The translations under genes and the position numbers were made by a program. Source: Herbaspirillum aquaticum (GTDB lineage Bacteria > Pseudomonadota > Gammaproteobacteria > Burkholderiales > Burkholderiaceae_D). Taken from it: DNA of 64,000 bases. Below the pieces are notes generated by a model, which worked only from the letters and a program-made list of their open reading frames with translations, ran no database searches and was not told the origin of the DNA. This document shows, piece after piece, positions 17,861 to 27,378 of the stretch (position 1 is its first letter; each line of letters begins with the position of its first letter). The DNA is taken from the NCBI RefSeq assembly GCF_002213425.1, contig NZ_NJGV01000009.1, positions 1 to 64,000 of the forward strand, written 5' to 3'.

Positions 17861-18869
17861 GGAGTTTCTCCACTATATGTTCAGCCAGCGCGCCATCGAT
17901 GCGCGCCGAGACAGGCACGACCCAGATGCGCGGGTCGTTTCGGATGGCCTCGATAGCCCTGCATTTTACTGCATCCTTTTCCGTGATCAGGATGACATCG
18001 GCCGCAAGGCCTGCAAAAGGATCGATGGCAAAATCAAAATGGTCGGGCAAGGGATGGCGCGCAAAGGACAAACCCGCCGCTGCCAGGGTGGCAAAAAAAC
18101 GTTCGGGATTGCCGATCCCGGCCACGGCCGCCAGCCGCACGCCACCCTCGCCCATCCGTTCCAGCGGCTTGTGCGCACCGGGCGGGGCCAGTTGCACGGC
18201 CTGGTCCGCCTGCAGCCGCATGGCGTGCGCGCCACCGGAGGCGCTGCCCTGCGCGCCGACATTGACCACCGAGAAATCCCGCCGGCGCGACGCCGGTTCC
18301 CGCAGCGGCCCGGCCGGCAGCAGCCAGCCGTTGCCCACGCCGCGCGCATCGGAGAGCACGATTTCGATGTCGCGCGCCAGCGCGTAATGCTGCAAGCCAT
18401 CGTCGGAAATGATCACATCCACCTCGGGATGCGCCGCCAGCAAGGCGCGCCCGGCCTCCACCCGGCGCCGCCCGACCACCAGCGGCACAGCGGTGCGCTG
18501 GACGATCAGCAAGGGTTCGTCGCCCACCTGGGCCGCTGCCGAATCAGCCGTGACCGCCAGCGTCTGCGCCACACCGCCGCCATAACCGCGCGAAATCACG
18601 CCGGGATGTAGGCCCGCCATGCGCAAGGCCTCGATGAGCCAGATCGCAAAGGGCGTCTTGCCGGTACCGCCAACGAAGACGTTGCCCACCACGATCACCG
18701 GCACCGGCAGCCGTTCGGCGCGCTTGATGCCCAGCGCAAAGAGCCCCCGGCGCAGCGCCGCGAGGGCGCCAAAGAGCAGCGACAACGGCCACAGCAGGCA
18801 AGCCAGCAGGCCGCGCCGTTGCCAGGCGCGGGTCAGGATGGCTTCGGCAGTGGGCCTGGATTCGGCCAT
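17841..18869 (-). CDS. lpxK: tetraacyldisaccharide 4'-kinase
   Basis: Phosphorylates the 4' position of the lipid A precursor at the inner membrane. From [20 protein letters not shown] the protein has 342 residues. It has an N-terminal membrane helix (about 21-45) and the Walker A loop VGGTGKTP (66-73), followed by VISRGYGG and the DDGLQH motif typical of LpxK. The same frame stays open another 1.4 kb upstream across exbD and exbB, but that part is a shadow of those genes. It is preceded by exbB-exbD, as in other betaproteobacteria, and overlaps the Trm112 gene by 20 bases. Confidence 0.94.
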   Translation of the reverse strand: MAESRPTAEAILTRAWQRRGLLACLLWPLSLLFGALAALRRGLFALGIKRAERLPVPVIVVGNVFVGGTGKTPFAIWLIEALRMAGLHPGVISRGYGGGVAQTLAVTADSAAAQVGDEPLLIVQRTAVPLVVGRRRVEAGRALLAAHPEVDVIISDDGLQHYALARDIEIVLSDARGVGNGWLLPAGPLREPASRRRDFSVVNVGAQGSASGGAHAMRLQADQAVQLAPPGAHKPLERMGEGGVRLAAVAGIGNPERFFATLAAAGLSFARHPLPDHFDFAIDPFAGLAADVILITEKDAVKCRAIEAIRNDPRIWVVPVSARIDGALAEHIVEKLRERPTA

Positions 18870-18982
18870 TTTCGGGTTCCAGTGAATAAAAAAAATCCGG
18901 GCCAGGCGGGACCTGGCCGGGGCGCCATCGCTACGGGATGACGTGAAGCTATTGGCAAATTTACAGAATGGCGCGCGACCGG

Positions 18983-19411
18983 CTACTTGCTGCTGGACTG
19001 CGCCGCGAAGGTCAGCTTGGGATAACCCGCCATGCGTGCCGCCTCCATCACGTTGACCACGGTCTGGTGCGTGGCCAGCGCGTCGGCATTGATGATGATG
19101 ACCGGGTCGGCCTTGCTGCCACTGCTGCGCACTGCTGCCTGCATTTCTTCCGACAGCCCTTGGGCATCGCGCGCGGCGATGCGCTTGTTGTTGATGGCGT
19201 AGCGGCCATTGGCGTCGATGGCGATGTTGATCTCGAAGGGCTGTTCCAGCGCCTTCTGGGCATCGGCCGTGGGCAGGGTGACCTGCAGGGCGGTGAACTT
19301 GCTGTAGGTGGTGGTCACCATGAGGAAAATCACGATCACCAGCAGCACGTCGATGAAGGGGATCAGGTTGATCTCCAGGTCTTCGCGGGGACGGCCCTTG
19401 CGGAAGTTCAT
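18983..19411 (-). CDS. exbD: biopolymer transport protein ExbD/TolR family
   Basis: 142 residues: a short cytoplasmic N-terminus (MNFRKGRPREDLEINLIPFI) and one membrane helix carrying the conserved aspartate (IDVLLVIVIFLMV), followed by a periplasmic domain. With ExbB it forms a proton channel that powers TonB or Tol-type systems. It starts 21 bases after exbB and precedes lpxK. No tonB or tolA gene is nearby, so which outer-membrane machine it serves is open. Confidence 0.9.
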   Translation of the reverse strand: MNFRKGRPREDLEINLIPFIDVLLVIVIFLMVTTTYSKFTALQVTLPTADAQKALEQPFEINIAIDANGRYAINNKRIAARDAQGLSEEMQAAVRSSGSKADPVIIINADALATHQTVVNVMEAARMAGYPKLTFAAQSSSK

Positions 19412-19432
19412 GCGGTTCTCCAGCGTCCAGGA

Positions 19433-20038
19433 TCAGCGGCGCACATCGTGGACGATGTCCACGAACTTGACGGCCTGCTGCTCCATGTCGACCACGAAGC
19501 CATCCACCTGGGCGCGGAAGTGGCGATAGAACACCAGCGCCGGCATCGCAATGGCCAGGCCAAAGCCGGTGTTGTAGAGCGCGATGGAAATGCCGTGCGC
19601 CAGCTGCGCCGGATTGGTTCCGGCGGCGTTCTGCGAGGCAAAGATCTCGATCATCCCGACCACCGTGCCGAAGAGGCCCATGAGCGGCGCCAGCGAGGCG
19701 ATCGTCCCCAGTGTGGTCAGGAAGCGTTCCAGACGATGCGCGGCGGCCTGGCCGGCTTCCTCGATGGCTTCCTTCATGACTTCGCGCGGGGCATCGACAT
19801 TGCGCAGGCCGGCGGCCAGCACCTGGCCCAGGGGGGAGTTCTGCTCCAGCTTGTCGATCACGTCCTCGTTGACGCGTCCGCTCTGGTAGACCCGGACCAC
19901 TTCGCCCAGCAGGTCCGGCGGCAGGATGCGCGCGCGGCGCAGGTAGGCCAGTCTTTCGATGACCAGCGCCAGGCCGATGATGGAAGCGATCAGCAAAGGC
20001 CAGATCGGCCAGCCGGCGGCGAGGATGATGGCGAGCAA
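19433..20038 (-). CDS. exbB: MotA/TolQ/ExbB proton-channel protein, TTG start
   Basis: 201 residues with an N-terminal membrane segment (about 4-26) and two more helices in the C-terminal half around ASLAPLMGLFGTVVGMIE, the family signature. It forms the stator with ExbD. The start codon is TTG: TAGGAG ends six bases before it and no ATG is available at a sensible distance. Order exbB-exbD-lpxK-Trm112-kdsB is conserved in the group. Confidence 0.9.
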   Translation of the reverse strand: MLAIILAAGWPIWPLLIASIIGLALVIERLAYLRRARILPPDLLGEVVRVYQSGRVNEDVIDKLEQNSPLGQVLAAGLRNVDAPREVMKEAIEEAGQAAAHRLERFLTTLGTIASLAPLMGLFGTVVGMIEIFASQNAAGTNPAQLAHGISIALYNTGFGLAIAMPALVFYRHFRAQVDGFVVDMEQQAVKFVDIVHDVRR

Positions 20039-20209
20039 AACGTACTCCTAAGAAATGCGGATGAGCGGTGAATCTGGTGCAGCCGGCGGTCTTTCCAGGC
20101 ACGTCCGTTTCTGCGGTGCAGAATGTAGCCGGTTGCGTGCGGCTCGGCAAGCGCAGCCAGCTTGGCTTTACAATGCGGCATTGTATCGCCCCTGGAGTCC
20201 CCGCGTCCC

Positions 20210-21616
20210 ATGCCTGCCGACAAGTTCCCGCCCTTCCCTGCTGCCCGCCCGCGTCCGGAGGCCATACCGGCCGCCGCCACTGGCGAGGGCGGTCCGCCCA
20301 TCCTGACCGTCTCCGGCCTGAACCAGGCGGTCGCACGCATGCTGGAGCGCAATTTCCCGCTGATCTGGGTCAAGGGCGAGATCTCCAATTTCACCCGGGC
20401 CGCCTCCGGCCACTGGTATTTCAACCTCAAGGATGACGGCGCCCAGGTGCGCGCGGTGATGTTCAAGGGCCGCGCGCAATACGCCGGCTTCATGCCGCGC
20501 GAAGGCGACAAGGTTGAAGTCCGCACCTTGGTGACGCTCTACGCCCCGCGCGGCGACTACCAGTTGAACGTGGAAGCGATCCGCCGCTCCGGCGTGGGCG
20601 ACCTCTACGCCGCCTTCGTGCAGCTGAAGGAAAGACTGGAACGCGAAGGCCTGTTCGACCGCGACCGCAAGCGCCCCCTGCCGGGCTTCCCGCGCCGCAT
20701 CGGCATCGTCACCAGCCCGCAGGCCGCCGCCTTGCGCGATGTGCTCACCACCCTGCGCCGCCGCGCACCGCACGTGGAAGTGGTGCTCTACCCCACGCCG
20801 GTACAGGGCGAAGGCGCGGCCCAGCGCATCGCCAATGCCATCCGGACCGCCTCCGGGCGCGCCGAATGCGATGTACTGCTGGTCTGCCGGGGCGGTGGCA
20901 GCATCGAGGACTTGTGGTCGTTCAATGAAGAAGTGGTGGCGCGTGCCATCGTGGAGGCCAGCATGCCGGTGATTTCCGGTGTCGGCCACGAAACCGATTT
21001 CACCATCGCCGACTTCGCCGCCGACTTGCGCGCGCCCACCCCCACGGCCGCCGCCGAGCTGGCCGCCACCGCCCGCGAGGACTGGCTGGCTGAACTGCGC
21101 GGCCACGCCAATGACCTCACGCGCGCGCTGCGCCGCAGCCTGACCGATAAAGCGCAGACCGTGGACTGGCTTTCGCGCCGCCTGGTCAACCCCAGCGCGT
21201 ATATACAGCACGAACGCGTCAAGCTGGCCGCACTGCAAACCCGGCTCGCCCACGCCACCCGCGTACCGCTGACCCGCATGCGCCATCGCCTGCAGCAACT
21301 GGCCACCCACCTGTCGCACCAGATCCCCGACACCGCCCACGCCCGCCGCGACCTGCTGGACCTGACGCGACGGCTGCAAGGGGCCCAGGCCGCCCGGCAG
21401 TTGCGCCAGCGGCAGGCGCTGGCGGGACTGGCTACGCAGCTCGAACTACTGAATCCGCAACGCACGCTGGAACGCGGCTACGCCATCGTCAGCGATCGCC
21501 AGGGCCGTGTATTGCACACCCCGGCCGAGCTGGCCGCCCGCAGCGAGGTCACCATCCGCCTGGCTGAAGGCAGTGCCGAGGTCGGCATTGCCAGCGTGCA
21601 GCCACGGCTGGATTGA
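20210..21616 (+). CDS. xseA: exodeoxyribonuclease VII large subunit
   Basis: 468 residues. The N-terminal OB-fold is seen in [20 protein letters not shown] and [19 protein letters not shown]. The nuclease core carries [17 protein letters not shown], the glycine-rich [14 protein letters not shown] and [20 protein letters not shown]. The C-terminal half is a long coiled region ending ERGYAIV. With XseB it degrades single-stranded DNA in both directions. The start at 20210 is tentative: GGAG is 13 bases upstream, and a start at 20162 would add 16 residues. It is divergent from exbB. No xseB is next to it. Confidence 0.93.
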   Translation: MPADKFPPFPAARPRPEAIPAAATGEGGPPILTVSGLNQAVARMLERNFPLIWVKGEISNFTRAASGHWYFNLKDDGAQVRAVMFKGRAQYAGFMPREGDKVEVRTLVTLYAPRGDYQLNVEAIRRSGVGDLYAAFVQLKERLEREGLFDRDRKRPLPGFPRRIGIVTSPQAAALRDVLTTLRRRAPHVEVVLYPTPVQGEGAAQRIANAIRTASGRAECDVLLVCRGGGSIEDLWSFNEEVVARAIVEASMPVISGVGHETDFTIADFAADLRAPTPTAAAELAATAREDWLAELRGHANDLTRALRRSLTDKAQTVDWLSRRLVNPSAYIQHERVKLAALQTRLAHATRVPLTRMRHRLQQLATHLSHQIPDTAHARRDLLDLTRRLQGAQAARQLRQRQALAGLATQLELLNPQRTLERGYAIVSDRQGRVLHTPAELAARSEVTIRLAEGSAEVGIASVQPRLD

Positions 21617-21953
21617 GCCGGTTCGGCCGTCCGGCTTGACAGCTGTGGCAGACTTTTTTGGCATAAGCATTTTCCGGTGAAATACAGGCCAGCCTGCCGT
21701 ATGACACCTGTTGCGGCCGGATGCGAATGTGCGGATGAGCTGGAACGTCTTGTGGGGACTGGCATCTACGGTTTTGCCTGCGCCGGCGACCGGCCACTCC
21801 CATTGGGAACCATTCGCATTTCCGCACTGGAGGCCGGTGCGCGACTGACGCGCGTCAGATTTGACCGAGTGCAAAGAATTGTCTTCCGCTTTAGAATCGC
21901 AGGTTCGGAAAAGACCCCTTCGTAGCAAACCAACAAGACTGAAAGGATTCATC
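21617..21953. other. 337-base non-coding gap upstream of sodB
   Basis: No convincing gene. It holds a GC-rich inverted repeat just past xseA (AGCCGG with CCGGCT, near 21617-21637) and, about 95 bases ahead of sodB, the perfect 14-base palindrome CTGACGCGCGTCAG. A convincing -35/-10 pair for sodB could not be picked out. Confidence 0.6.
21845..21858. promoter_or_regulatory. perfect 14-bp palindrome upstream of sodB
   Basis: CTGACGCGCGTCAG reads the same on both strands and lies 95 bases before the sodB ATG. It could bind a dimeric regulator. The match to any named operator is not known to me. Confidence 0.4.
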
Positions 21954-22532
21954 ATGGCACATACCCTTCCGGCACTGCCTTACGATCTGGACGCGCTGGC
22001 GCCCACGATTTCCAAGGAAACCCTGGAGTATCACTATGGCAAGCACCACCAGACCTATGTGACCAACCTGAACAACCTGATCCCGGGTACCGAATTCGAA
22101 AACCTGTCCCTGGAAGAGATCATCAAGAAATCTTCCGGCGGCATCTTCAACAACGCTGCCCAGGTGTGGAACCACACCTTCTACTGGAACGGCCTGACCC
22201 CGAAGGGCCAAGGCGCTCCGAGCGGCGCGCTGGCTGATGCCATCAACGCCAAGTGGGGTTCCTTCGACGCCTTCAAGGCCGAGTTCACCAAGCAAGGCCT
22301 GGCCAACTTCGGTTCCGGCTGGACCTGGCTGGTCAAGAAGGCTGACGGTTCCCTGGACATCGTCAACACCACCGGCGCCGGCACCCCGCTGACCACCGAC
22401 AGCAAGCCGCTCTTGACCGTGGACGTGTGGGAACACGCCTACTACATCGACTACCGCAACGCACGTGCCAAGTACGTCGAGAACTACTGGGGCATCATCA
22501 ACTGGGACTTCGTGGCCAAGAACTTCGCTTGA
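21954..22532 (+). CDS. sodB: superoxide dismutase, Fe type
   Basis: 192-residue cytoplasmic SOD. Metal ligands are visible in order: the His of [13 protein letters not shown], the His of [11 protein letters not shown], and Asp and His of [13 protein letters not shown]. The stretch [11 protein letters not shown] rather than the Gly-rich version of Mn enzymes points to iron. GAAAGGA precedes the ATG at 21954; the longer reading frame has no support. It is transcribed alone and closed by a strong terminator. Confidence 0.96.
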   Translation: MAHTLPALPYDLDALAPTISKETLEYHYGKHHQTYVTNLNNLIPGTEFENLSLEEIIKKSSGGIFNNAAQVWNHTFYWNGLTPKGQGAPSGALADAINAKWGSFDAFKAEFTKQGLANFGSGWTWLVKKADGSLDIVNTTGAGTPLTTDSKPLLTVDVWEHAYYIDYRNARAKYVENYWGIINWDFVAKNFA

Positions 22533-22550
22533 TCACCCTGCCTCCCGGCG

Positions 22551-22583
22551 AAAAAAAACCACGCGTGAGCGTGGTTTTTTTTT
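22551..22583. terminator. bidirectional intrinsic terminator between sodB and the FAD oxidase
   Basis: A8-CCACGC, loop GTGA, GCGTGG-T9: an arm-length 14-bp hairpin with T-runs in both directions. It serves sodB on the plus strand and the convergent ABC-oxidase operon on the minus strand. Confidence 0.92.
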
Positions 22584-22634
22584 CGTCTGCCGCAACGGTC
22601 GCAACTGCTGCAAATGCCGCAACTGCCGCAGTGC

Positions 22635-23927
22635 TCAGGAAAAGCGGTCCAGCACACTGTACCAGGCTACGCCGGCCGCGATGTAGAAACGCTGCAGGCC
22701 ATGCAGCGGAACAGGCTGGATGGTGCTAACCGGGAAAGGAAACACGCTGCCCGCCTGGCCGCTCAGGCGCTGCGCCAGGCAGCGTCCCATGGTACTGGCC
22801 ATGGCGATGCCACGGCCGTTGTAGCCCAATGCAATGCTCAGCCCGGCAGCAGGTTCATGGACGTGCGGCAGGAAGTCGCGCGTGATGGCCACCCGCCCCG
22901 ACCAGCGGTAGTCGAACTCCACTCCGGCCAGTTGAGGGAACAGCAGGGCCACCGAGCGTTCCAGGTGGGCGAAATCGGCTGGTCCGCGCGGATCGCGGAA
23001 GGGGCCGCGTCCCCCCATGAGCAGGCGGCCCTGCGCGTCGCGCCGGTAATACAACAGCAAGCGGCGTGAATCCGAAGTGACCTCGCCACCGGGCAAGATG
23101 CTGGCCCCCAGCGCTGGCGGGAGCGGCCGGGTAGCGACGATGAAACTGTTGGCGGCGATGACCGATTGGCGCAGATGCGGCCACAGGTCATCGGTATAGC
23201 CATTGGTGGCCAGGACCACCCGCTCGGCGTCGATATGGGGTCCGTGTGCGCAATGCAGGCGCCAGCCGCTGGTGCGGCGCTCCAGGCGCGCCACGGGGGT
23301 GCCGCCATGGATGGCCACGCCCAGCCGCTGCGCCGCTTGCGCCAGTCCACGGCAATACTTCAGGGGATGCAGGCTGCCTGCCCGCTCATCCTTCCATCCT
23401 CCGACATAGGCGCCGGTGCCGATGTGGCGCGTCACTTCAGCCGCGTCCATCAAGCGGGCCGGCGCGCCTTCGGCCATCCATTGATGGGCACGTGCTTCCA
23501 GCGCGCGCATGACCTTTGGCGAATGCGTGGGTTGGATCCAGCCGGAACGCTGTGCTTCGCAATCGATGCCGTATCGGCTGATCAGGTCGAACACCGTATC
23601 GGCTGCCGAACCAATCGCCGCAATCAGGGGATCGGCTTTGGCGCTGCCAAACATGACCCGCAACTGGTCGGGATCGTATTTGAGGCCGGGGATGACTTGT
23701 CCGCCGTTGCGACCGGACGCCCCCCAGCCCGGCGCATGGGCGTCCAGCACGCACACCGACACACCGGCCTCGGCCAGGTGCAGCGCAGTGGACAGGCCGG
23801 TGTAGCCGGCGCCGACGATGGCCACGTCATAGCGCGCGCTGGCCTGCAGGGGCGGGGTCTCCAGCGGATCACCGCCGGTAGCCGCCCACAGGGACGGCGG
23901 GAAGGCCGCATTGGATTGCTGTGTCAT
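22635..23927 (-). CDS. FAD-dependent amine/amino-acid oxidoreductase (DAO family, PuuB-like)
   Basis: 430 residues of the D-amino-acid oxidase/glycine oxidase superfamily. The FAD loop VAIVGAGYTGLSTALHLAEA is near residue 30, and GASGRNGGQVIPG follows. The C-terminal GYNGRGIAMA closes the FAD site. The closest named type by motif is gamma-glutamylputrescine oxidase, but substrate is open. It is the last gene of an operon: binding protein, permease, ATPase, oxidase (16-base spacing from the ATPase). This implies that the transporter imports the amine or amino acid that it oxidises. Confidence 0.83.
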   Translation of the reverse strand: MTQQSNAAFPPSLWAATGGDPLETPPLQASARYDVAIVGAGYTGLSTALHLAEAGVSVCVLDAHAPGWGASGRNGGQVIPGLKYDPDQLRVMFGSAKADPLIAAIGSAADTVFDLISRYGIDCEAQRSGWIQPTHSPKVMRALEARAHQWMAEGAPARLMDAAEVTRHIGTGAYVGGWKDERAGSLHPLKYCRGLAQAAQRLGVAIHGGTPVARLERRTSGWRLHCAHGPHIDAERVVLATNGYTDDLWPHLRQSVIAANSFIVATRPLPPALGASILPGGEVTSDSRRLLLYYRRDAQGRLLMGGRGPFRDPRGPADFAHLERSVALLFPQLAGVEFDYRWSGRVAITRDFLPHVHEPAAGLSIALGYNGRGIAMASTMGRCLAQRLSGQAGSVFPFPVSTIQPVPLHGLQRFYIAAGVAWYSVLDRFS

Positions 23928-23943
23928 GGCTCAGGTCTCGTTC

Positions 23944-24672
23944 TCACTTGCTGATCACGCGCCGCAGGAAATCCTGTGTACGCGCATGCTGCGGTTCTGA
24001 CAGCACCTGGGCTGCCGCGCCGGATTCGACGATGCTGCCGCTGTGCAGGAAGCACACGCGGTCGGCCACCTCGCGCGCAAAACCCATTTCGTGCGTGACC
24101 ACGATCATGGTCATGCCATCGGCGGCCAGCGTACGCATCACTGCCAGTACTTCGCCCACCAGCTCGGGGTCCAACGCCGAGGTCGGCTCGTCGAACAGGA
24201 TCGCTTCAGGCTGCATGGCCAGCGAGCGCGCAATGGCCACGCGCTGCTGCTGGCCACCGGAGAGCTGGGAAGGATAGGCATCACAGCGCGCGGCCAGGCC
24301 CACCTTGTCCAGCAGCGCCATGGCCTGGGCCCGGGCCTGATCGCGCGGCACACCATTGACGAAGACCGGCCCCTCGGTGACGTTTTCCAGCACGGTGCGA
24401 TGCGGGAACAGGTTGAAGCGCTGGAACACCATCCCCACGCGGGTGCGCAAGCGGTGGATGTCGGCACCCTCGCGGTCAACGCGCTGGCCGTCGATGAAGA
24501 TATCGCCGCGCTCGTAGGACTCCAGTCCGTTGATGCACCTCAGTACCGTGGACTTGCCCGAGCCGGACGGTCCGATCAGGCAGACCACCTCCCCCTCGGC
24601 CACCGACAGGGAAACATCCTTGAGCACTTCGTGCTGCCCGAAGCACTTGGAAATATGCTTGACCTCGATCAT
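23944..24672 (-). CDS. polar amino-acid-type ABC transporter ATPase
   Basis: 242 residues. Walker A GPSGSGKST (34-42), signature LSGGQQQRVAIARSLAM, Walker B ILFDEPTSALDPELV and the switch His in VVTHEMGFAREVADR are all intact. This is the HisP/GlnQ/ArtP group. Its start overlaps the permease stop by 4 bases, so translation is coupled. Confidence 0.94.
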   Translation of the reverse strand: MIEVKHISKCFGQHEVLKDVSLSVAEGEVVCLIGPSGSGKSTVLRCINGLESYERGDIFIDGQRVDREGADIHRLRTRVGMVFQRFNLFPHRTVLENVTEGPVFVNGVPRDQARAQAMALLDKVGLAARCDAYPSQLSGGQQQRVAIARSLAMQPEAILFDEPTSALDPELVGEVLAVMRTLAADGMTMIVVTHEMGFAREVADRVCFLHSGSIVESGAAAQVLSEPQHARTQDFLRRVISK

Positions 24673-25325
24673 CGTGCCCTCCCCTTGCCGTGACGGATCT
24701 CCAGGCGGCGGATCAAGAACACCAGCGGCAGCGACAGCAGCAAATACAGTACCGCCACGGTGGTGTAGACCGTCATGTTCTGGAAGGTACTGGAGGCGAT
24801 CATCTGACCGGCACGGGTCATTTCCAGCACCGTGATGGTGGACACCAGTGAGGAATCCTTGAGCATCATCACCAGCGTATTGCCATAGGGCGGCAAGGCG
24901 ATGCGAAAGGCCTGCGGCAGGATTACGCGACGCATGATGAGCGGCCCGCGCATGCCGATCGACTGTGCCGCCTCGATCTGTCCCACATCCACCGCCTCGA
25001 TGCCGGCACGGAAGTTTTCTGCCTGATAGGCCGAGTAGGCGATGCCCAAGCCGACCACGCCTGCCTGGAAAGCCGAGAGCTGGATGCCGATGTCGGGCAG
25101 AACGAAGTAGATGTAGAACAGCTGCACGATGATGGGCAGCCCGCGGATGATGTTGATGACGGTGGCGCCGGCCAGTGCCACCGGCTTCAAGCGGGAGACT
25201 TTCATGAGGGCCAGCAACAGTCCGATCACTGAACTGAGCAGGAACGAAGCGATCGTGACTTCGACGGTGACCAACGCTCCCTTCAGGAGGATCGGCAGGA
25301 AGTCCAGCACGGTTTGCAGAAGCAT
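24669..25325 (-). CDS. polar amino-acid-type ABC transporter permease
   Basis: 218 residues, five-helix permease of the HisM/GlnP type. The EAA loop reads EAAQSIGMRGPLIMRRVILP, and it starts with the usual short periplasmic helix. Only one permease gene is present, so the channel is probably a homodimer. It lies between the binding protein (94 bases upstream) and the ATPase (4-base overlap). Confidence 0.93.
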   Translation of the reverse strand: MLLQTVLDFLPILLKGALVTVEVTIASFLLSSVIGLLLALMKVSRLKPVALAGATVINIIRGLPIIVQLFYIYFVLPDIGIQLSAFQAGVVGLGIAYSAYQAENFRAGIEAVDVGQIEAAQSIGMRGPLIMRRVILPQAFRIALPPYGNTLVMMLKDSSLVSTITVLEMTRAGQMIASSTFQNMTVYTTVAVLYLLLSLPLVFLIRRLEIRHGKGRAR

Positions 25326-25419
25326 GGGCGCAGTAGGGCGGCAGGAATGGGAGCAGGCCAGCAGGGCGCCGGTGGAGCGGCGCCTCTTGGGCGGAGGATG
25401 AAAACGCCGGGCGTCGGGC

Positions 25420-26187
25420 TCAGTTCAGTTTCCACTGCTCCACGATGCGTGCCAGCGTGCCATCGGCCTTGAGTTCGGAGATGGCCTTGTTCAAGCGTTC
25501 CATGAGCTTGGGGTCAGCCTTGCGGATGACCAGGCAGACATCGCCCATGAGCGTGGACTGGTATTCCTTGACAAGGCGTACCTGCGGATTGGCGCCTTGC
25601 GACAACTGGTAAGCCACGATGGGACGGTCGCCGAAGCCAGCCTTGATGCGGCCCAGGCCAACGTCGCGCATCATGTCGGCTACCGAATCATAGGTCTTCA
25701 CTTCCTTGAAACCGCCCTTCTTGTTCAAGGCATCGACGAACACGGTACCGACCTGGGCACCGACGATTTCACCCTTGAGATCATCGAGGGTCTTGTAGCT
25801 CTTGGTGTCCTGGGCATTGACGAACAGGCCCTCACCATAGGAATACACCGGATCGCTGAAGTCCACGATCTGGGCACGGGCCTCGGTCTTCAACATGGCC
25901 GCGGCGATGATGTCGATCTTGTTCCCGGTCAGCGAAGGGATCAGCGCGGCAAAGGGCGTCTGCTGGATGTTGACCGAGAAACCGGCCTTGTTGCCCACGG
26001 CCGTGACGGTATCGACCATCATGCCCTGCAGCTTGTTGGTCTTGATGTCGAGGAAGGTGAAGGGCACACCGGTGGAGGTCGCCCCTACGTTGTAGCTCGA
26101 CTGGGCCATGGCGGGCACGGCACCCAGCGTAGCGGCCAGGGCGACGCTGCCCAGCAGGTGTTTGAACAGGCAATGGAACGGCTTCAT
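25420..26187 (-). CDS. periplasmic amino-acid-type substrate-binding protein
   Basis: 255 residues of the SBP_bac_3 fold with a signal peptide (MKPFHCLFKH then a hydrophobic core, cleavage near AMAQ). Characteristic segments are GVPFTFLDIKTNKLQGMMVD, the cluster NKIDIIAAAMLKTEARAQIV and the C-terminal SELKADGTLARIVEQWKLN. GGGGAG seven bases before the ATG supports this start over the longer frame. It is the first gene of the transporter-oxidase operon, divergent from an IclR-type regulator. Confidence 0.92.
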   Translation of the reverse strand: MKPFHCLFKHLLGSVALAATLGAVPAMAQSSYNVGATSTGVPFTFLDIKTNKLQGMMVDTVTAVGNKAGFSVNIQQTPFAALIPSLTGNKIDIIAAAMLKTEARAQIVDFSDPVYSYGEGLFVNAQDTKSYKTLDDLKGEIVGAQVGTVFVDALNKKGGFKEVKTYDSVADMMRDVGLGRIKAGFGDRPIVAYQLSQGANPQVRLVKEYQSTLMGDVCLVIRKADPKLMERLNKAISELKADGTLARIVEQWKLN

Positions 26188-26532
26188 ACGACTCCCCTTT
26201 GGCGCTAGACCGCGACCAGGCGCGATCAGAATGGACGGCTGGAAGTCCGCGCGACGGTGTTGGAAAAACCCTCGGCGGTGCGTGGACCTGCAAGGACTGC
26301 GGCGACCCCTCACGGAGCCGATGCTGCAACACTGGAAGCGGCCTCGCATCGAACTACCCGGTATGGCCTCGATGCGTGGCGAAAATATCAATATGACGCG
26401 TTGAAATAAGTATATTTAATTTACTCGAATCGTCAACAGATATTTATGTATCGATATTCGATACGGTAGACGTGAATTACCGTAGAATCAGCGCCTGTAC
26501 TCTTTATCTACTTCACTCTTCCAGGAGCGCGC
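26188..26532. other. 345-base divergent regulatory gap (ABC operon / iclR-type gene)
   Basis: No gene. The half next to the IclR gene is unusually AT-rich and contains two overlapping inverted repeats (26448-26484) that are the best operator candidates. The half next to the binding protein is GC-rich and without clear motifs. Confidence 0.7.
26448..26484. promoter_or_regulatory. two overlapping inverted repeats, candidate IclR operator
   Basis: GTATCG-ATATT-CGATAC (26448-26464) and TACGGTA-N9-TACCGTA (26462-26484) share three bases. They sit 49-85 bases before the IclR-family ATG, in the divergent promoter region. Regulators of this family commonly bind such repeats and control both sides. 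Confidence 0.5.
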
Positions 26533-27324
26533 ATGAACGAGCCCGACCAGACCGCCTCGGACCTGCTGTTCAATCAATCGCTGGAAAAGGGGCTGGCAGT
26601 GCTGCGCGCATTCGATGCCCAGCACCGCACCATGACGCTGGGCGACGTTGCCAGCGCCACTGGCATGTCCAAGAGTTCGGCACAGCGCATGGTGCATACG
26701 CTGGAAATGCTGGGGTATGTCTGCAAGCATCCCAAGACGCGCCGCTACCAGCTCACGCCCAAGGTCATGGAAGTGGGCTACAACTATCTGGCTGCCGACA
26801 TCCTGGTGGACGTGGCCAATCCCTTTCTCTCTGAGCTGGCCAACATCACCGGTGAAACCGTCAACCTGACCGAGCCCTACGACTGCGAGATGGTCTACGT
26901 GGCGCGCTTCGTGGCCAGCAAATTCATCCCCATCCACATGCCCATTGGCAGCCGTATCCCGATGTATTGCACGGCCTCCGGACGCGCCTACCTGAGCGGC
27001 CTCGACCCTGCCGAGGCACGAGCCATCCTGGCCGCCAGCGAACGCACGCAGCACACGCCGCACACCCGTACCAACGTGGAAGACATCATGCAGTTGCTGG
27101 AAGCCAGCCGCGAACGCGGCTTTGCGAGCAACCGGGAAGAGCTGTTCCTGGGAGACATGACCATCGCCGCCCCGGTGTTCAACAGCGAGCGTCGGCCGGT
27201 GGCGTCGGTCCATGTGGTTGCACCGACCAGTCGCTGGAATGTGGAAGATGCCGAGAAGAAGCTGGGTCCCCTGGTGCTGGAGTGCGCGCGCGCCATTTCC
27301 AATTCGGTACGCACGCTGGTGTGA
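26533..27324 (+). CDS. IclR-family transcriptional regulator
   Basis: 263 residues. The N-terminal winged helix-turn-helix spans about 20-80 (KGLAVLRAFDAQHRTMTLGD, then SKSSAQRMVHTLEMLGYV), and the C-terminal effector domain includes SREEL-like SNREELFLGDMTIAAPVF. AGGAG precedes the ATG. It is divergent from the ABC-oxidase operon and is its likely regulator, probably responding to the imported substrate or its oxidation product. Confidence 0.92.
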   Translation: MNEPDQTASDLLFNQSLEKGLAVLRAFDAQHRTMTLGDVASATGMSKSSAQRMVHTLEMLGYVCKHPKTRRYQLTPKVMEVGYNYLAADILVDVANPFLSELANITGETVNLTEPYDCEMVYVARFVASKFIPIHMPIGSRIPMYCTASGRAYLSGLDPAEARAILAASERTQHTPHTRTNVEDIMQLLEASRERGFASNREELFLGDMTIAAPVFNSERRPVASVHVVAPTSRWNVEDAEKKLGPLVLECARAISNSVRTLV

Positions 27325-27378
27325 GCCTTGTGACACAATCACCGGTCACATTGATCACTTGCCCAACGGAGACCCCCC

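Noticed and set aside
18870..20336. Long open frame on the minus strand continuing lpxK upstream across exbD and exbB
   Set aside because: Its translation is low-complexity Arg/Gly/Pro-rich, typical of a shadow frame in GC-rich DNA. It overlaps two convincing genes on the same strand. The LpxK homology begins at MAESRP (18869).
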